Shown in pieces: positions 24,682 to 33,128 of a DNA stretch of 64,000 bases (the first letter of the stretch is position 1; each line of letters begins with the position of its first letter). The notes under the pieces are model-generated. The model saw only the letters and a list, made by a program, of their open reading frames with translations. It was not told the origin of the DNA and did no database searches. The stretch spans positions 36,379-100,378 of the forward strand of contig NZ_JAMXMV010000025.1 in assembly GCF_024055715.1 (NCBI RefSeq). The letters run 5' to 3'. The position numbers and the translations under genes were made by a program. This stretch comes from Actinoallomurus soli (GTDB lineage Bacteria > Actinomycetota > Actinomycetes > Streptosporangiales > Streptosporangiaceae).

Positions 24682-25716
24682 TCAGGGCTCGATGGTGACC
24701 TTGATCGCGATACCGCGGGAGACGATGTCGATGCCATCGAGGACGTCGTCCAGCGGCAGGTGGTGGGTGATCAGATCGGCGACGGGCACCGCGCCCGAGG
24801 CGATGAGTTCGAGGGCGCGGGCGTTGTGGGCCGGGCTGGACCCGTTGGCGCCCACGATCGTCAGCTCCCGGTAGTGCACGAGGTTGGAGTCGCAGGCGAT
24901 GACCGGGTTGTCCTTGGGCAGGCCGCCGAAGAAGCTGATCCGGCCCTGGCGCGCCGCCATCTGCAGCGCCTGCTCCTGCGCGGCCCCGGAGGCGGCGGCG
25001 GTGATGACGACGTCCGCGCCCCGGCCGTTCGTCAGCTTCAGCACCTGGTCCACGACGTCCGCGCCGGTGAGCGCGGCGTCGGGGTTCACGCGCTCGGCCG
25101 ACATGGCCAGCCGCTCGGCGTTGAGGTCGACGAGGAAGACCCGCGCGGCGCCGCGCGAGCGGGCCAGCCGTACGTGCAGGCAGCCGATCGGGCCGGCGCC
25201 CATGACCACGACGTCGTCGCCCTCGCCGACGCGGGCGAGCTCCTGGCCGTTGAGCACGCAGGCGAGCGGCTCGGCCACCGACGCCTCGGCGAAGCCGACG
25301 CCGTCGGGGATGCGGTTCAGGCCGTCGACGGCGAGCACCTTGGCGGGCACGATCGTGTACTCGGCGAACCCGCCGTCGTAGTGGTAGCCCATCGACTCCT
25401 GGTTCGGGCAGACCGTGCGGTGACCCCGGCGGCACTCCTCGCACTGCCCGCACGGGATCGCGGCGATCACCTGCACCCGGTCGCCCGGGGCCCAGCCGGT
25501 CACGCCCTCGCCGAGCTCGGCGACCTCACCGGCGATCTCGTGCCCCATGACGCGGGGCGGCCGGATGTGGTGGTGACCGTGCTTGAAGATCTTGACGTCC
25601 GTGCCGCAGGTCGAGCAGTTGCGCACCCGGATCTTGACCTCACCCGGTCCGGGGGACGGCTCGGGCGCCTCTTCGAGGCGGATGTCCCCGGGCGCGTGGA
25701 AACGGGCGACCTTCAC
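24682..25716 (-). CDS. Zinc-dependent MDR polyol/sugar-phosphate dehydrogenase
   Basis: 344 residues. A zinc medium-chain dehydrogenase: catalytic-zinc Cys in NCSTCGTDVKIFKHGHHH, GHEIAGEV, structural-zinc cysteines in CGQCEECRRGHRTVC, and the NAD-binding VVVMGAGPIGCLHVRLARSR with an Asp (VFLVDLN) that favours NAD over NADP. It resembles sorbitol, galactitol-1-phosphate and threonine dehydrogenases. Within a PTS operon it probably oxidises the imported polyol phosphate to a ketose phosphate; the exact substrate is inference. Its start overlaps the EIIA stop. Confidence 0.88.
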   Translation of the reverse strand: MKVARFHAPGDIRLEEAPEPSPGPGEVKIRVRNCSTCGTDVKIFKHGHHHIRPPRVMGHEIAGEVAELGEGVTGWAPGDRVQVIAAIPCGQCEECRRGHRTVCPNQESMGYHYDGGFAEYTIVPAKVLAVDGLNRIPDGVGFAEASVAEPLACVLNGQELARVGEGDDVVVMGAGPIGCLHVRLARSRGAARVFLVDLNAERLAMSAERVNPDAALTGADVVDQVLKLTNGRGADVVITAAASGAAQEQALQMAARQGRISFFGGLPKDNPVIACDSNLVHYRELTIVGANGSSPAHNARALELIASGAVPVADLITHHLPLDDVLDGIDIVSRGIAIKVTIEP

Positions 25717-26159
25717 TGAGCGACCTCCTCTGTGTCCGGTTGCAGCAACCGGATCACCTCATCGACATCGGTGCTCTCCCGGAGGGCGCGGGCCTTGTCC
25801 GGGTCGAGCAGGATCTGGGCGAGCTCCGACAGCAGCCGTACGTGGCCGTCGCCCTTGGCCGCGATGCCGACGCACAGGACGACGTGGTTGCCGTCCCAGT
25901 CGACACCGCCGGGGAAGCGCAGGACGCACAGCGCGTCGTGGCGTACGGCGTCCTTGCCGGCGAGCGTGCCGTGCGGGATGGCGACGCCCTCGCCGACGTA
26001 CGTCGAGATCGAGCGCTCGCGTTCGACCATGGCCTCGACGTACGTCGCGTCGACGGCGCCGACGTCGAGCAGCGTCCGCCCGCACTGGCGGATCGCGTCG
26101 TCGCGGTCGGCCGCCGCCGCGTCGAGGCGTACGGCCGCGCGGTCGAGCAGGTCAGGCAC
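25713..26159 (-). CDS. mtlF: PTS mannitol-type EIIA component
   Basis: 148 residues of the PTS EIIA-2 (mannitol/fructose) family. The phosphorylated His63 is in GEGVAIPHGTLAGKDAV. LCVGIAAKGDGHVRLLSELA is also conserved. It takes phosphate from HPr and gives it to the EIIB cysteine. It overlaps the genes on both sides by a few bases, consistent with one tightly coupled operon. Confidence 0.92.
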   Translation of the reverse strand: MPDLLDRAAVRLDAAAADRDDAIRQCGRTLLDVGAVDATYVEAMVERERSISTYVGEGVAIPHGTLAGKDAVRHDALCVLRFPGGVDWDGNHVVLCVGIAAKGDGHVRLLSELAQILLDPDKARALRESTDVDEVIRLLQPDTEEVAQ

Positions 26160-26451
26160 TGATCTCGCTCCCGTCCTTGATCGCCTTCACGAGGCGGCTC
26201 ACGGCCGGGTCGCCGATGAACACCTGGAAGGGGACGATCGGCTTGTCCGGCGCGCCGGCCTTCGCCCGCGCGGCGAGACCGGCGTGGCAGACGACGACGT
26301 CGGCGTCGGCGGGGATCGAGTTGACCGGGGTGTGCTCCACCGTGACGGCGTTCTTCTTCAGCTCCTTGCGGAGCTGGCTGGCGAGCATGACGCTGCTGCC
26401 CATGCCCGCGTCGCAGGCCACGACCAGCTTCTTGACGTCCTTGCCGTTCAT
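26152..26451 (-). CDS. PTS mannitol-type EIIB component
   Basis: 99 residues from the ATG at 26451 (MNGKDVKKLVVACDAGMGSS). The phosphocysteine is Cys13 in the P-loop-like CDAGMGSSVMLASQL. VEHTPVNSIPADADVVVCHA follows, as in the B domain of mannitol permeases. It is a separate polypeptide here, whereas in E. coli MtlA the B domain is fused to C and A. Six bases separate it from the EIIC gene and it overlaps EIIA. Confidence 0.93.
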   Translation of the reverse strand: MNGKDVKKLVVACDAGMGSSVMLASQLRKELKKNAVTVEHTPVNSIPADADVVVCHAGLAARAKAGAPDKPIVPFQVFIGDPAVSRLVKAIKDGSEISA

Positions 26452-26456
26452 TCGCG

Positions 26457-27608
26457 TCACGCTCCCTGGGGTTCGGGGTGGGTGGTGGGCTGCGCCGTCT
26501 CGTGCGGCGCCTCGTCCATGATCGCGGCCTCCGGCTCCGCCTCCGCCTCGGCCTCCTTCTCGGCGAACCGGCCGAAGCCGAGGAGCAGAGAGCCGACGGC
26601 GAACGACACTCCCGCGGCGACCAGCACGCCCGCGAAGACGCCGAACCAGCTGCCCTTCGGGGTCTCCGCCGCGTAGGCGAAGATGCTGCCCGGCGACGGC
26701 GTGGCGACCAGGCCCGCGCCGGTGACCATGAACGTCCCGATGCCCGCGGCACCGCCCGCGATGGAGGCGAGGATCATCCGCGGCTTCATCAGGATGTACG
26801 GGAAGTAGATCTCGTGGATCCCGCCGAGGAACTGGATGATGATCGCGGCGGGCACGCTGGGCCGCAGCGTCTTCGGGCCGAACAGCAGGTAGGCGACGAG
26901 CACGCCCAGACCGGGGCCGGGGTTGGACTCCAGCATGAACAGGATCGACTTGCCGTGCTTGGCCGCCTCCGCGACGCCGAGCGGGCCGAGCACCCCGTGG
27001 TTGACGGCGTTGTTCAGGAACAGCACCTTCGCGGGTTCGATCAGCACGGACGCGAGCGGCAGCAGGTGGTGATTGATCAGCCACGTGACGCCGTGGCCGG
27101 CCGCGGTCGTGACGTTCCGTACGACGGGGGCGACGCCCCAGACCCCGAACAGGGCCGCGGCGCCGCCGATGATCCCGGCGGTGAAGTTGTCGACCAGCAT
27201 CTCGAAGCCGGCCCTGGTCCGCTCGGCGGTGAACTCGTCGACCTTCTTCAGGATGTACGCCGCGAGCGGGCCGAGGATCATCGCGCCGAGGAACATCGGG
27301 ATCTTGGCGCCGACGACGACGCCGACGGTCGCGACCGCGCCCACCACGGCGCCGCGCTGGCCGTGCACCATGCGCCCGCCGGTGTAACCGATGAGCACCG
27401 GGAGCAGCAGCGTGATGATCGGGTCGACGAGGGCCGCGAACTGCTTGTCGGGCAGCCAGCCGGTCGGGATGAACAGCGCGGTGATCAGGCCCCAGGCGAT
27501 GAAGGCCCCGATGTTCGGCATCACCATGCCGGCCAGGTATCCGCCCAGGCGCTGGATCTGGGCCTTGACGCCGGTCCCGGTGACGGTGGGGGTGTACGCA
27601 GTGGCCAT
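26457..27608 (-). CDS. mtlA: PTS mannitol-type EIIC permease
   Basis: 383 residues, an integral membrane permease. Family signatures are YLAGMVMPNIGAFIAWGLIT at the N-terminus, VLFLNNAVNHGVLGPLG, SILFMLESNPGPGLGVLVAY and GGIHEIYFPYILMKP with the substrate-contacting GGIHEIYFP. The C-terminal tail is acidic (EKEAEAEAEPEAAIMDEAPH) and ends without the B and A domains, which are separate genes downstream. It imports and phosphorylates a hexitol, most likely mannitol, with EIIB and EIIA. Confidence 0.94.
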   Translation of the reverse strand: MATAYTPTVTGTGVKAQIQRLGGYLAGMVMPNIGAFIAWGLITALFIPTGWLPDKQFAALVDPIITLLLPVLIGYTGGRMVHGQRGAVVGAVATVGVVVGAKIPMFLGAMILGPLAAYILKKVDEFTAERTRAGFEMLVDNFTAGIIGGAAALFGVWGVAPVVRNVTTAAGHGVTWLINHHLLPLASVLIEPAKVLFLNNAVNHGVLGPLGVAEAAKHGKSILFMLESNPGPGLGVLVAYLLFGPKTLRPSVPAAIIIQFLGGIHEIYFPYILMKPRMILASIAGGAAGIGTFMVTGAGLVATPSPGSIFAYAAETPKGSWFGVFAGVLVAAGVSFAVGSLLLGFGRFAEKEAEAEAEPEAAIMDEAPHETAQPTTHPEPQGA

Positions 27609-27639
27609 GAAGGGCTCCTAGTGATCTGCGTGACGTTAA

Positions 27640-28590
27640 TCAGGCGATGAGCGACCGGCCGAGGTCCGGACGCGTGTGGATGCGGACGATGTCGCGCCGG
27701 ATGTCCTCCGGGCGCGGCATCCGGCTGGCGGGCAGGGAGACCGCGGCGGCCCCCCATGCCAGCCCTTCGGCGAGTGCCGGAGCCCCCCGTGCCCCGGCCG
27801 CCAGGAACCCGGCGAGCAGCGCGTCGCCCGCGCCCACGGTGCTCCGCGGCACGGCGACCGGCGCCTCGCCGATCGTGACTCCCTCCTCTTCCACCAGTAC
27901 GGCGCCGTCCGCGCCGAGACTGGCGAGCACGGTCCCGGCGCCGCGGTCCCGCAGCTCCTCCGCCGCCTCGATGACGTCGCCGACGCTGTCGACGGGACGG
28001 CCGACCGCCTCGGCCAGCTCCTCGCGGTTGGGCTTGACCAGGCACGGCCCCGCCTCGATGGCCTCCAGGAGCGCCGGACCGCTCGTGTCCACGGCGACCC
28101 GGACACCGGAGGCGGTGAAGAACTCGCACAAGCGGGCGTAGATGCCGGTCGGCACGCCCGGTGGCACACTGCCGCAGGTCACGACCCAGCTGGCGCCCTC
28201 GATCTCGGCGAGCACCCGGTCGGCGACGGCGTCGAGTTCTTCGCGAGACAGGGGTTCGCCCGGCTCGTTGAGTTTCGTCACCATGCCGTCGGGTTCGACG
28301 ATCGTGACGTTCGAACGGGTCCGGCCCGTGACCGGTACGGCGCCCAGCGGGATCCCGTCGGCCTCCAGCAGGTGGACGAGCTGGTCGCCGTCCGCCCCGC
28401 CGACGGTCACCACCGCGACCGACGGCACCTGGTTGGCCAGCAGCGCGCGGGAGACGTTCACTCCCTTGCCGCCCGGGTCGAGCCGCACGGAGGTCGCACG
28501 GATCACCGCGCCCTGGACGAGGCGGTCGACCTCGATCGTGCGGTCCAGGCTCGGGTTGAGCGTCAGCGTGACGATCACGTGTTGGTTCAC
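27640..28590 (-). CDS. fruK: PfkB-family 1-phosphofructokinase / hexose-phosphate kinase
   Basis: 316 residues. LacC/FruK-type PfkB kinase: TLTLNPSLDRTIEVDRLVQG, LDPGGKGVNVSRAL, SGSVPPGVP-like CGSVPPGVPTGIY, KPNREELAEA and the catalytic STVGAGDALLAGFLA. It phosphorylates fructose-1-phosphate, or possibly tagatose-6-phosphate or fructose-6-phosphate, to the bisphosphate. It is the first gene of the PTS operon, 31 bases upstream of the EIIC gene. Which phosphate ester it uses depends on the neighbouring dehydrogenase and cannot be told from sequence. Confidence 0.9.
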   Translation of the reverse strand: MNQHVIVTLTLNPSLDRTIEVDRLVQGAVIRATSVRLDPGGKGVNVSRALLANQVPSVAVVTVGGADGDQLVHLLEADGIPLGAVPVTGRTRSNVTIVEPDGMVTKLNEPGEPLSREELDAVADRVLAEIEGASWVVTCGSVPPGVPTGIYARLCEFFTASGVRVAVDTSGPALLEAIEAGPCLVKPNREELAEAVGRPVDSVGDVIEAAEELRDRGAGTVLASLGADGAVLVEEEGVTIGEAPVAVPRSTVGAGDALLAGFLAAGARGAPALAEGLAWGAAAVSLPASRMPRPEDIRRDIVRIHTRPDLGRSLIA

Positions 28591-28593
28591 CGC

Positions 28594-28644
28594 CGTTTCG
28601 TCTGTGTTTCCATTTGTTTACGCCCACCTGCGTGGCGTCGTCAA
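28594..28644 (-). promoter_or_regulatory. PTS operon promoter with phased DeoR-like half-sites
   Basis: Minus strand TTGACG (28644-28639), an 18-base spacer and TAAACA (28620-28615). Three AAACA/AAACG half-sites start on the minus strand at 28619, 28609 and 28598, about one helical turn apart and overlapping the -10 and transcription start. Such A-rich direct repeats fit repression by the DeoR-family regulator at the other end of the locus. Confidence 0.55.
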
Positions 28645-28670
28645 GGGGTAATCGGGAATAAGGACAGACG

Positions 28671-28706
28671 AAAAAAGCCGCCTCCCTCCGTACGGAGGGA
28701 GGCGGC
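28671..28706 (-). terminator. Intrinsic terminator of the nudC transcript
   Basis: On the minus strand a 14-bp stem (GCCGCCTCCCTCCG with its complement, loop TA) is followed by six T residues. It lies 29 bases past the nudC stop and insulates the PTS operon promoter. Confidence 0.9.
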
Positions 28707-28734
28707 CGAACACCAGGGGGCCGGACGCCGGCGG

Positions 28735-29637
28735 CTACCAGTCGCCGGGGAGGCGGCCGCCGTACCAGCGCTCGATGAGCTGGCGCGCGATCGAGACCCG
28801 GCCCGGCAGCAGGATCTCCCCCGCCTCCGTCGCGGCCTTCAGCTCCTCACGCGTGTACCAGCGGGCGTTGCGGATCTCCTCCTCGTCGGCGTGCAACTCC
28901 TGCCCGGGATCCGCCGTCGCGACGAAGCCGAGCATGAGGCTGCGCGGCAGCGGCCACGGCTGGCTACCGAGGTACCGGCAGTCCCGCACGGTGATGCCGA
29001 CCTCCTCGTGCACCTCACGCGCGACCGCCTGCTCCAAGGACTCCCCGGGCTCGACGAAGCCGGCGAGGATCGACACGCGGTTCTCCGGCCACCGGAACCC
29101 GCTCGCCAGCAGGATCCGCTCACCGTCGTGCACCAGCATGATCACGGCCGGGTCCGTGCGCGGGAAGTGCTCCGACCCGTCCACCGTGCAGATCCGGGTG
29201 TGCCCCGCCGACGCAAGGGTCGTCAGGGCGCCGCAGCGCGGGCAGTGGGTGTGCGTCGCGTGCCAGTTCTGCAGACCGACGGCCTGGGTGAGCAGCCCGG
29301 CGTCCCGATCGCTCAGCGCGGCACCGACCGTCCGCAGGTCGCCGGGCTCCGTGCCCTCGACCGCGGGCAGTGGGGCGGACACCGCGAAGTAGGCGACCCC
29401 GTCCTCGTCGGCGCCGAGGAGGTACCGCTCGCCCTCCGGGGCATCCTCCCGGCTCAGCAGCACGAGGGCGGGGCCGGGCCGGACCAGCGCCTTGCCCCGC
29501 TCGACCACCAGGACACGGGTGCGCGGGTCGTCCCAGGCCGCGGCCAGCCATGCCTCGTCGCGGCGGCGCTCCCCCATCCGGTCGAGCGTGCCGCGGGAGA
29601 GCGCCAGCCAGTCCAGCGCCTCGTAGGCTTCCGTCAC
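28735..29637 (-). CDS. nudC: NAD(+) diphosphatase / deNADding Nudix hydrolase
   Basis: 300 residues from the GTG at 29637, preceded by AAAGGG; the frame is open farther. A zinc-ribbon-like segment (HCPRCGALTTLASAGHTRIC) keeps the CxxC but the second pair is incomplete. The Nudix box reads GFVEPGESLEQAVAREVHEEVG. The NudC-specific SQPWPLPRSLMLGF follows. It hydrolyses NAD(H) and can remove NAD caps from RNA. In mycobacteria nudC lies between uvrD2 and adnB; that order is kept here with insertions. Confidence 0.94.
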   Translation of the reverse strand: MTEAYEALDWLALSRGTLDRMGERRRDEAWLAAAWDDPRTRVLVVERGKALVRPGPALVLLSREDAPEGERYLLGADEDGVAYFAVSAPLPAVEGTEPGDLRTVGAALSDRDAGLLTQAVGLQNWHATHTHCPRCGALTTLASAGHTRICTVDGSEHFPRTDPAVIMLVHDGERILLASGFRWPENRVSILAGFVEPGESLEQAVAREVHEEVGITVRDCRYLGSQPWPLPRSLMLGFVATADPGQELHADEEEIRNARWYTREELKAATEAGEILLPGRVSIARQLIERWYGGRLPGDW

Positions 29638-29692
29638 GTCAGGCCCTTTCCAGAGGCTCGCAGCGTCTACAGACTCTTCTACAGGCTCGCGC

Positions 29693-31072
29693 CTACAGTC
29701 CGGTGGCGAACTCGTCCCAGAGGTACGCGGCGGTCTCCGCGCCCTTGAGCAGCAGCGGCATGTCGACCTTCTCATTCGGCGCGTGGATCTGGTCCTCGTC
29801 CAGCCCGACGCCGAGGAACACGAGCGGCGCCTCCAGGATGTCGGTCAGGTCGGCCTCCGGGCCGCTGCCGCCCTCGCGGGTGAACAGGACCTCGGTGCCG
29901 AATGCCTTCTCCATCGCGCGCTTGGCGGCCTGCACGCCCGGCGAGTCGATCGGCGAGAAGCACGGCCGGACGCCGGGGCCGGGGATCCGGACCTCCGCGC
30001 GGATGCCCGGCGGCGTCCGCTCGGCGACGTACTTGCGGACCGCGTCCTGCACCTGCTCCGGCTCCTGCCCGGCGACGAGCCGGAAGGACAGCTTGGCGTG
30101 CGCCTCACGCGGCACGATCGTCTTGCCGCCCGGACCGGTGTGGCCGCCCCACATCCCGTTGACCTCGGCGGTCGGCCGCGCCCAGACGCGCTCCAGGGTG
30201 GTGAAGCCCTCCTCGCCGTACGCGGCGCCGCTCTCCCCGGCCGTCTCGAGCCACTTCTCCTCGTCGAAGGGGAACTTGGCGAACATCGCCCGCTCCTCCT
30301 CGGTCAGCTCCACGATCCCGTCGTAGAAGCCGTCGAGCGTGACCCGGCCCCGCTCGTCGTGCAGACCGGCGAGCAGCTCGGCCATGGCGTGCAGCGGGTT
30401 GGGCACCGCGCCGCCGAAAGAGCCGGAGTGCAGGTCGATCGACGGGCCGTACAGCGAGATGTCCGCCTCGGTCAGCCCGCGCATGCCGGTGCACATCGAC
30501 GGCACGTCGGCGGCCCACATCGTCGTGTCGCTGACGACGATCGCGTCGCAGGCCAGACGGTCCTTGTTGGCCCGCAGGAGGTCGGCGAAGTGCGGCGAGC
30601 CGGACTCCTCCTCACCCTCGATCAGCATCTTGACGGTGACCGGCGGGGCGGTGCGGCCGCTCGCCGCGAGGTTCGCCTTCAGGCCGAGCGTGTGGAAGAA
30701 CACCTGGCCCTTGTCGTCGGACGCGCCACGGCCGATGAGCTGCTCGCCCTTCTCGAACGGCACGAACGGTGCGGTCTCCCACTCGTCGAGGGGCTCGACC
30801 GGCTGGACGTCATGGTGCCCGTACACGACCACTCTCGGCGCGGCCGGATTCTCGGCCGGCCACTCGGCGAACACCGCGGGCAGACCCTCGGTCTCCCAGA
30901 TCTCCACGATCGGGAAGCCGGTCTCGCGCAGGTGCGCGGCCAGCCACTCCGCGGAACGCCGTACGTCGTCGCGCCGCCCGGGATCGCCGGAGATCGACGG
31001 AATGGCCAGCCACTCCTTCAGCGCGTCGAAGAACCCGCTCGCGTTGGCATCGATGTAGTCGCGTACGTCCAT
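29693..31072 (-). CDS. M20-family dipeptidase
   Basis: 459 residues from the ATG at 31072, with GAAGG six bases upstream. Zinc-binding motifs: VVVYGHHDVQPVEP, GRGASDDKGQVFF (bridging Asp), the catalytic Glu pair in MLIEGEEESGS, the ligand Asp in VVSDTTMW and the final His in LDEDQIHAPNEKV. The dimerisation domain is inserted in the middle. It is the PepV/carnosinase-like class of cytoplasmic metallodipeptidases. It lies 55 bases upstream of nudC on the same strand. Confidence 0.92.
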   Translation of the reverse strand: MDVRDYIDANASGFFDALKEWLAIPSISGDPGRRDDVRRSAEWLAAHLRETGFPIVEIWETEGLPAVFAEWPAENPAAPRVVVYGHHDVQPVEPLDEWETAPFVPFEKGEQLIGRGASDDKGQVFFHTLGLKANLAASGRTAPPVTVKMLIEGEEESGSPHFADLLRANKDRLACDAIVVSDTTMWAADVPSMCTGMRGLTEADISLYGPSIDLHSGSFGGAVPNPLHAMAELLAGLHDERGRVTLDGFYDGIVELTEEERAMFAKFPFDEEKWLETAGESGAAYGEEGFTTLERVWARPTAEVNGMWGGHTGPGGKTIVPREAHAKLSFRLVAGQEPEQVQDAVRKYVAERTPPGIRAEVRIPGPGVRPCFSPIDSPGVQAAKRAMEKAFGTEVLFTREGGSGPEADLTDILEAPLVFLGVGLDEDQIHAPNEKVDMPLLLKGAETAAYLWDEFATGL

Positions 31073-31117
31073 GAGCAGCCTTCTCGCAGGGGAAACATCC
31101 TCTGGCACTCTAGTCCG

Positions 31118-31396
31118 ATGACCGTGCTCATCGATCGCCCCCTGTGGCCCGCCCGTGGTCGGCTCTGGTCGCACATGGTCAGTGACGCCTCGTACGAGGA
31201 ACTGCACGCGTTCGCCGACCGGCTCGGCGTGCCACGCCGGGCGTTCGACCGAGACCACTACGACGTGCCGGCGGAGGTGTACGACGCGGCGGTCGCCCTG
31301 GGCGCGGACCCGGTCGGCTCTCAGGAGCTGGTCGCCCGCCTGACCGCGGCCGGCCTCCGCCGCCGCAAGCGCTCACGCTCCGAGGAGGCGGTCTGA
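31118..31396 (+). CDS. DUF4031 protein
   Basis: 92 residues from the ATG at 31118 (MTVLIDRPLWPARGRLWSHM). The sequence SHMVSDASYEELHAFADRLG, then FDRDHYDVPAEVYDAAVALG, is characteristic of the small DUF4031 family of actinobacteria, whose function is unknown. It is divergent from the M20 dipeptidase gene with only 45 bases between starts, so their promoters overlap. Confidence 0.87.
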   Translation: MTVLIDRPLWPARGRLWSHMVSDASYEELHAFADRLGVPRRAFDRDHYDVPAEVYDAAVALGADPVGSQELVARLTAAGLRRRKRSRSEEAV

Positions 31397-31544
31397 GAGG
31401 GCCGCCGTGAGCGCACCGGAGGTCGTCAGTGCCAAGGATTTCGGTGCCATGAGCAACCACGGGTCCACGGCACGGACGACCACCTGTAAAGCACGCTATG
31501 AGCCGACGCACCTGACCGCCTGCCCCGCGTGAGCGACCACGATC

Positions 31545-31568
31545 CCCGGCGCCGGTTACGGCGCCGGG
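31545..31568. terminator. Hairpin at the end of the HD-hydrolase gene
   Basis: CCCGGCGCC and GGCGCCGGG (9 bp, loop GGTTAC) overlap the stop codon of the HD gene, in the gap where it converges with the DUF4031 gene. No T-tract is present. Confidence 0.55.
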
Positions 31569-32164
31569 TCCGCTCCGCTCAGGAGCATGAGCTCGGTCTC
31601 GAGGTTGTGGCGGGCGGCCTGCTCCCAGCGCTCGCGGGCCGGGGCCGTACGGAACAAGGACGGGGCGTGCAGCAGGGCGCGCAGGATGTCGGCGCGGCCC
31701 TGCCGGAACACCTCGTCCGGGACCTCGGCGTACTCCTCGCGCACGGCGGCGGCGTACGCGGCGTAGCGCTCCGGGCCGGCGGCCAGGATGGCCAGGTCCG
31801 CGTCGCTCAGGACGGCGGCGTTGCGGTCCCCCGGCTCCGGGTCGTGCGCGGCGGTCATCCGGACCAGCCGGGCGACCTCCGCGACGGTCTCGGGCGGCAG
31901 GTCGGTGTCGGCCAGCATTCGCTCGGCGAGGACGGCGCTGCGCTCCTCGTTGTCGGCGCGCAGCGGCTGGTAGACCGCGTCGTGGAACCACGCCGCAAGG
32001 CGCACCGCCTCGATGTCGTCGGCCTCGCCGGCCAGCTCGTCGATCCGGTCGAGGACCTCGGCGAGGTGGGCGGCGTCGTGGTAGCGGCGGTGCGGCTCCT
32101 CGTAGCGGCGGATCAGCTCGGCGCCGAGGACCTCCGGGCCGGGCCACCGGGTGAGCAGGCTCAT
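31556..32164 (-). CDS. HD-domain metal-dependent phosphohydrolase
   Basis: 202 residues from the ATG at 32164, which overlaps the last base of the ABC ATPase stop. HD-superfamily metal ligands are visible: PHRRYHDAAHLAEVL near the N-terminus, AAWFHDAVYQP (the HD pair) near residue 60 and VLSDADLAILA near 120. Such proteins are predicted phosphohydrolases of nucleotides or related compounds. The coupling to a soluble ABC ATPase suggests a shared but unknown process. Confidence 0.88.
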   Translation of the reverse strand: MSLLTRWPGPEVLGAELIRRYEEPHRRYHDAAHLAEVLDRIDELAGEADDIEAVRLAAWFHDAVYQPLRADNEERSAVLAERMLADTDLPPETVAEVARLVRMTAAHDPEPGDRNAAVLSDADLAILAAGPERYAAYAAAVREEYAEVPDEVFRQGRADILRALLHAPSLFRTAPARERWEQAARHNLETELMLLSGADPAP

Positions 32165-32943
32165 CAGAGGGCCCTCGCGGTCCAGCGCCCGCCGGTCTTG
32201 TCGATGGTGATGGGGTGGTCGAAGCAGGCGCTGATCCGCTCGGTGGTCAGCACGTCGTCGGCGGCGCCCGAGGCCAGCACCTTGCCCTGGCGCAGCAGGA
32301 TCGCGTGGGTGGTGCTGGCGGGCAGCTCCTCCAGATGATGCGTGACGAGGACGCTGGTGAGCGACGGCTGCGCGCGGCGGAGCTGGTCGATGGCGGTCAA
32401 CAGCTGCTCGCGGGCGGCGACGTCGAGGCCGGTGGCCGGCTCGTCGAGCAGGAGGAGGCGCGGCCGGGGCATGAGGGCGCGGGCGATGAGCGTGCGCCCG
32501 CGTTCGCCGTGCGAGAGGGTCGGCCACCGGGCGTCGCGGCGGTGGCCGAGGCCGAGCAGTTCGATGAGCTCCTCGGCGTGGTCCATCTGTTCGGGCGTGG
32601 GCTTCCAGTGCGGGACCAGCTCGATCGAGCCGGTCGCGCCGGTGAGCACGACCTCGTGCACCGTGCGACCGGACCGCAGCGGGTGGTGCGGGTTGACGTG
32701 GCCGATCCCGGCGCGCAGGTCGCGGACGTCGACCCGGCCGAGCCGGTGGCCGAGGATCTCCACCTGCCCGCTCGTCGGGTGCTGGTAGGCGCCGACGAGG
32801 CTGAGGAGGGTGGACTTCCCGGCGCCGTTCGCGCCGAGCAGCGCCCAGTGCTCGCCCTCGCGGACGGTGAGTGACACGTCGTCGAGCAGCGCCCGGCCGT
32901 CCCGGACGAAGCGCACGTCTTCCACACGCAGTACAGGAGTCAT
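32164..32943 (-). CDS. Soluble ABC-transporter-type ATPase
   Basis: 259 residues from the ATG at 32943. Walker A GANGAGKSTLL, Q-loop region GHVNPHHPL, signature TLSHGERGRTLIARA (a variant of LSGGQ), Walker B LLLLDEPATGLD and switch His in VLVTHHLEEL. No transmembrane partner gene is nearby; it resembles the ATPase family near ModF and YbbA-like orphan ATPases. It is divergent from the siderophore operon, whose iron box lies 152 bases from its start. Confidence 0.87.
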   Translation of the reverse strand: MTPVLRVEDVRFVRDGRALLDDVSLTVREGEHWALLGANGAGKSTLLSLVGAYQHPTSGQVEILGHRLGRVDVRDLRAGIGHVNPHHPLRSGRTVHEVVLTGATGSIELVPHWKPTPEQMDHAEELIELLGLGHRRDARWPTLSHGERGRTLIARALMPRPRLLLLDEPATGLDVAAREQLLTAIDQLRRAQPSLTSVLVTHHLEELPASTTHAILLRQGKVLASGAADDVLTTERISACFDHPITIDKTGGRWTARAL

Positions 32944-33094
32944 CGCCAGACGAGCGTACGGCACCCCGCGGCGCGCCATGGGCGCGGCGGGCGCGCGGCG
33001 CACGGGGAGCACGGCTTCGGCGGGGTCCGCGCACGACACGCGGGCACGGCTGTTGCGTCCGGCGGCCGGTCACGCCACTATGGTCACCCACAAC

Positions 33095-33113
33095 TTAGGT
33101 AAGCCTAACCTGA
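33095..33113. promoter_or_regulatory. IdeR/DmdR iron box
   Basis: TTAGGTAAGCCTAACCTGA matches 17 of 19 positions of the DtxR-family consensus TTAGGTTAGSCTAACCTAA. It ends 15 bases before the GTG of the ATP-grasp gene, so iron-dependent repression of the siderophore operon is strongly predicted. Confidence 0.9.
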
Positions 33114-33128
33114 CCTCACGGGAGACTC

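Noticed and set aside
24682..25716. Calling the zinc dehydrogenase MtlD
   Set aside because: Classical mannitol-1-phosphate dehydrogenases are long-chain, zinc-independent enzymes. This one is a zinc MDR, so a specific mannitol name is not justified.
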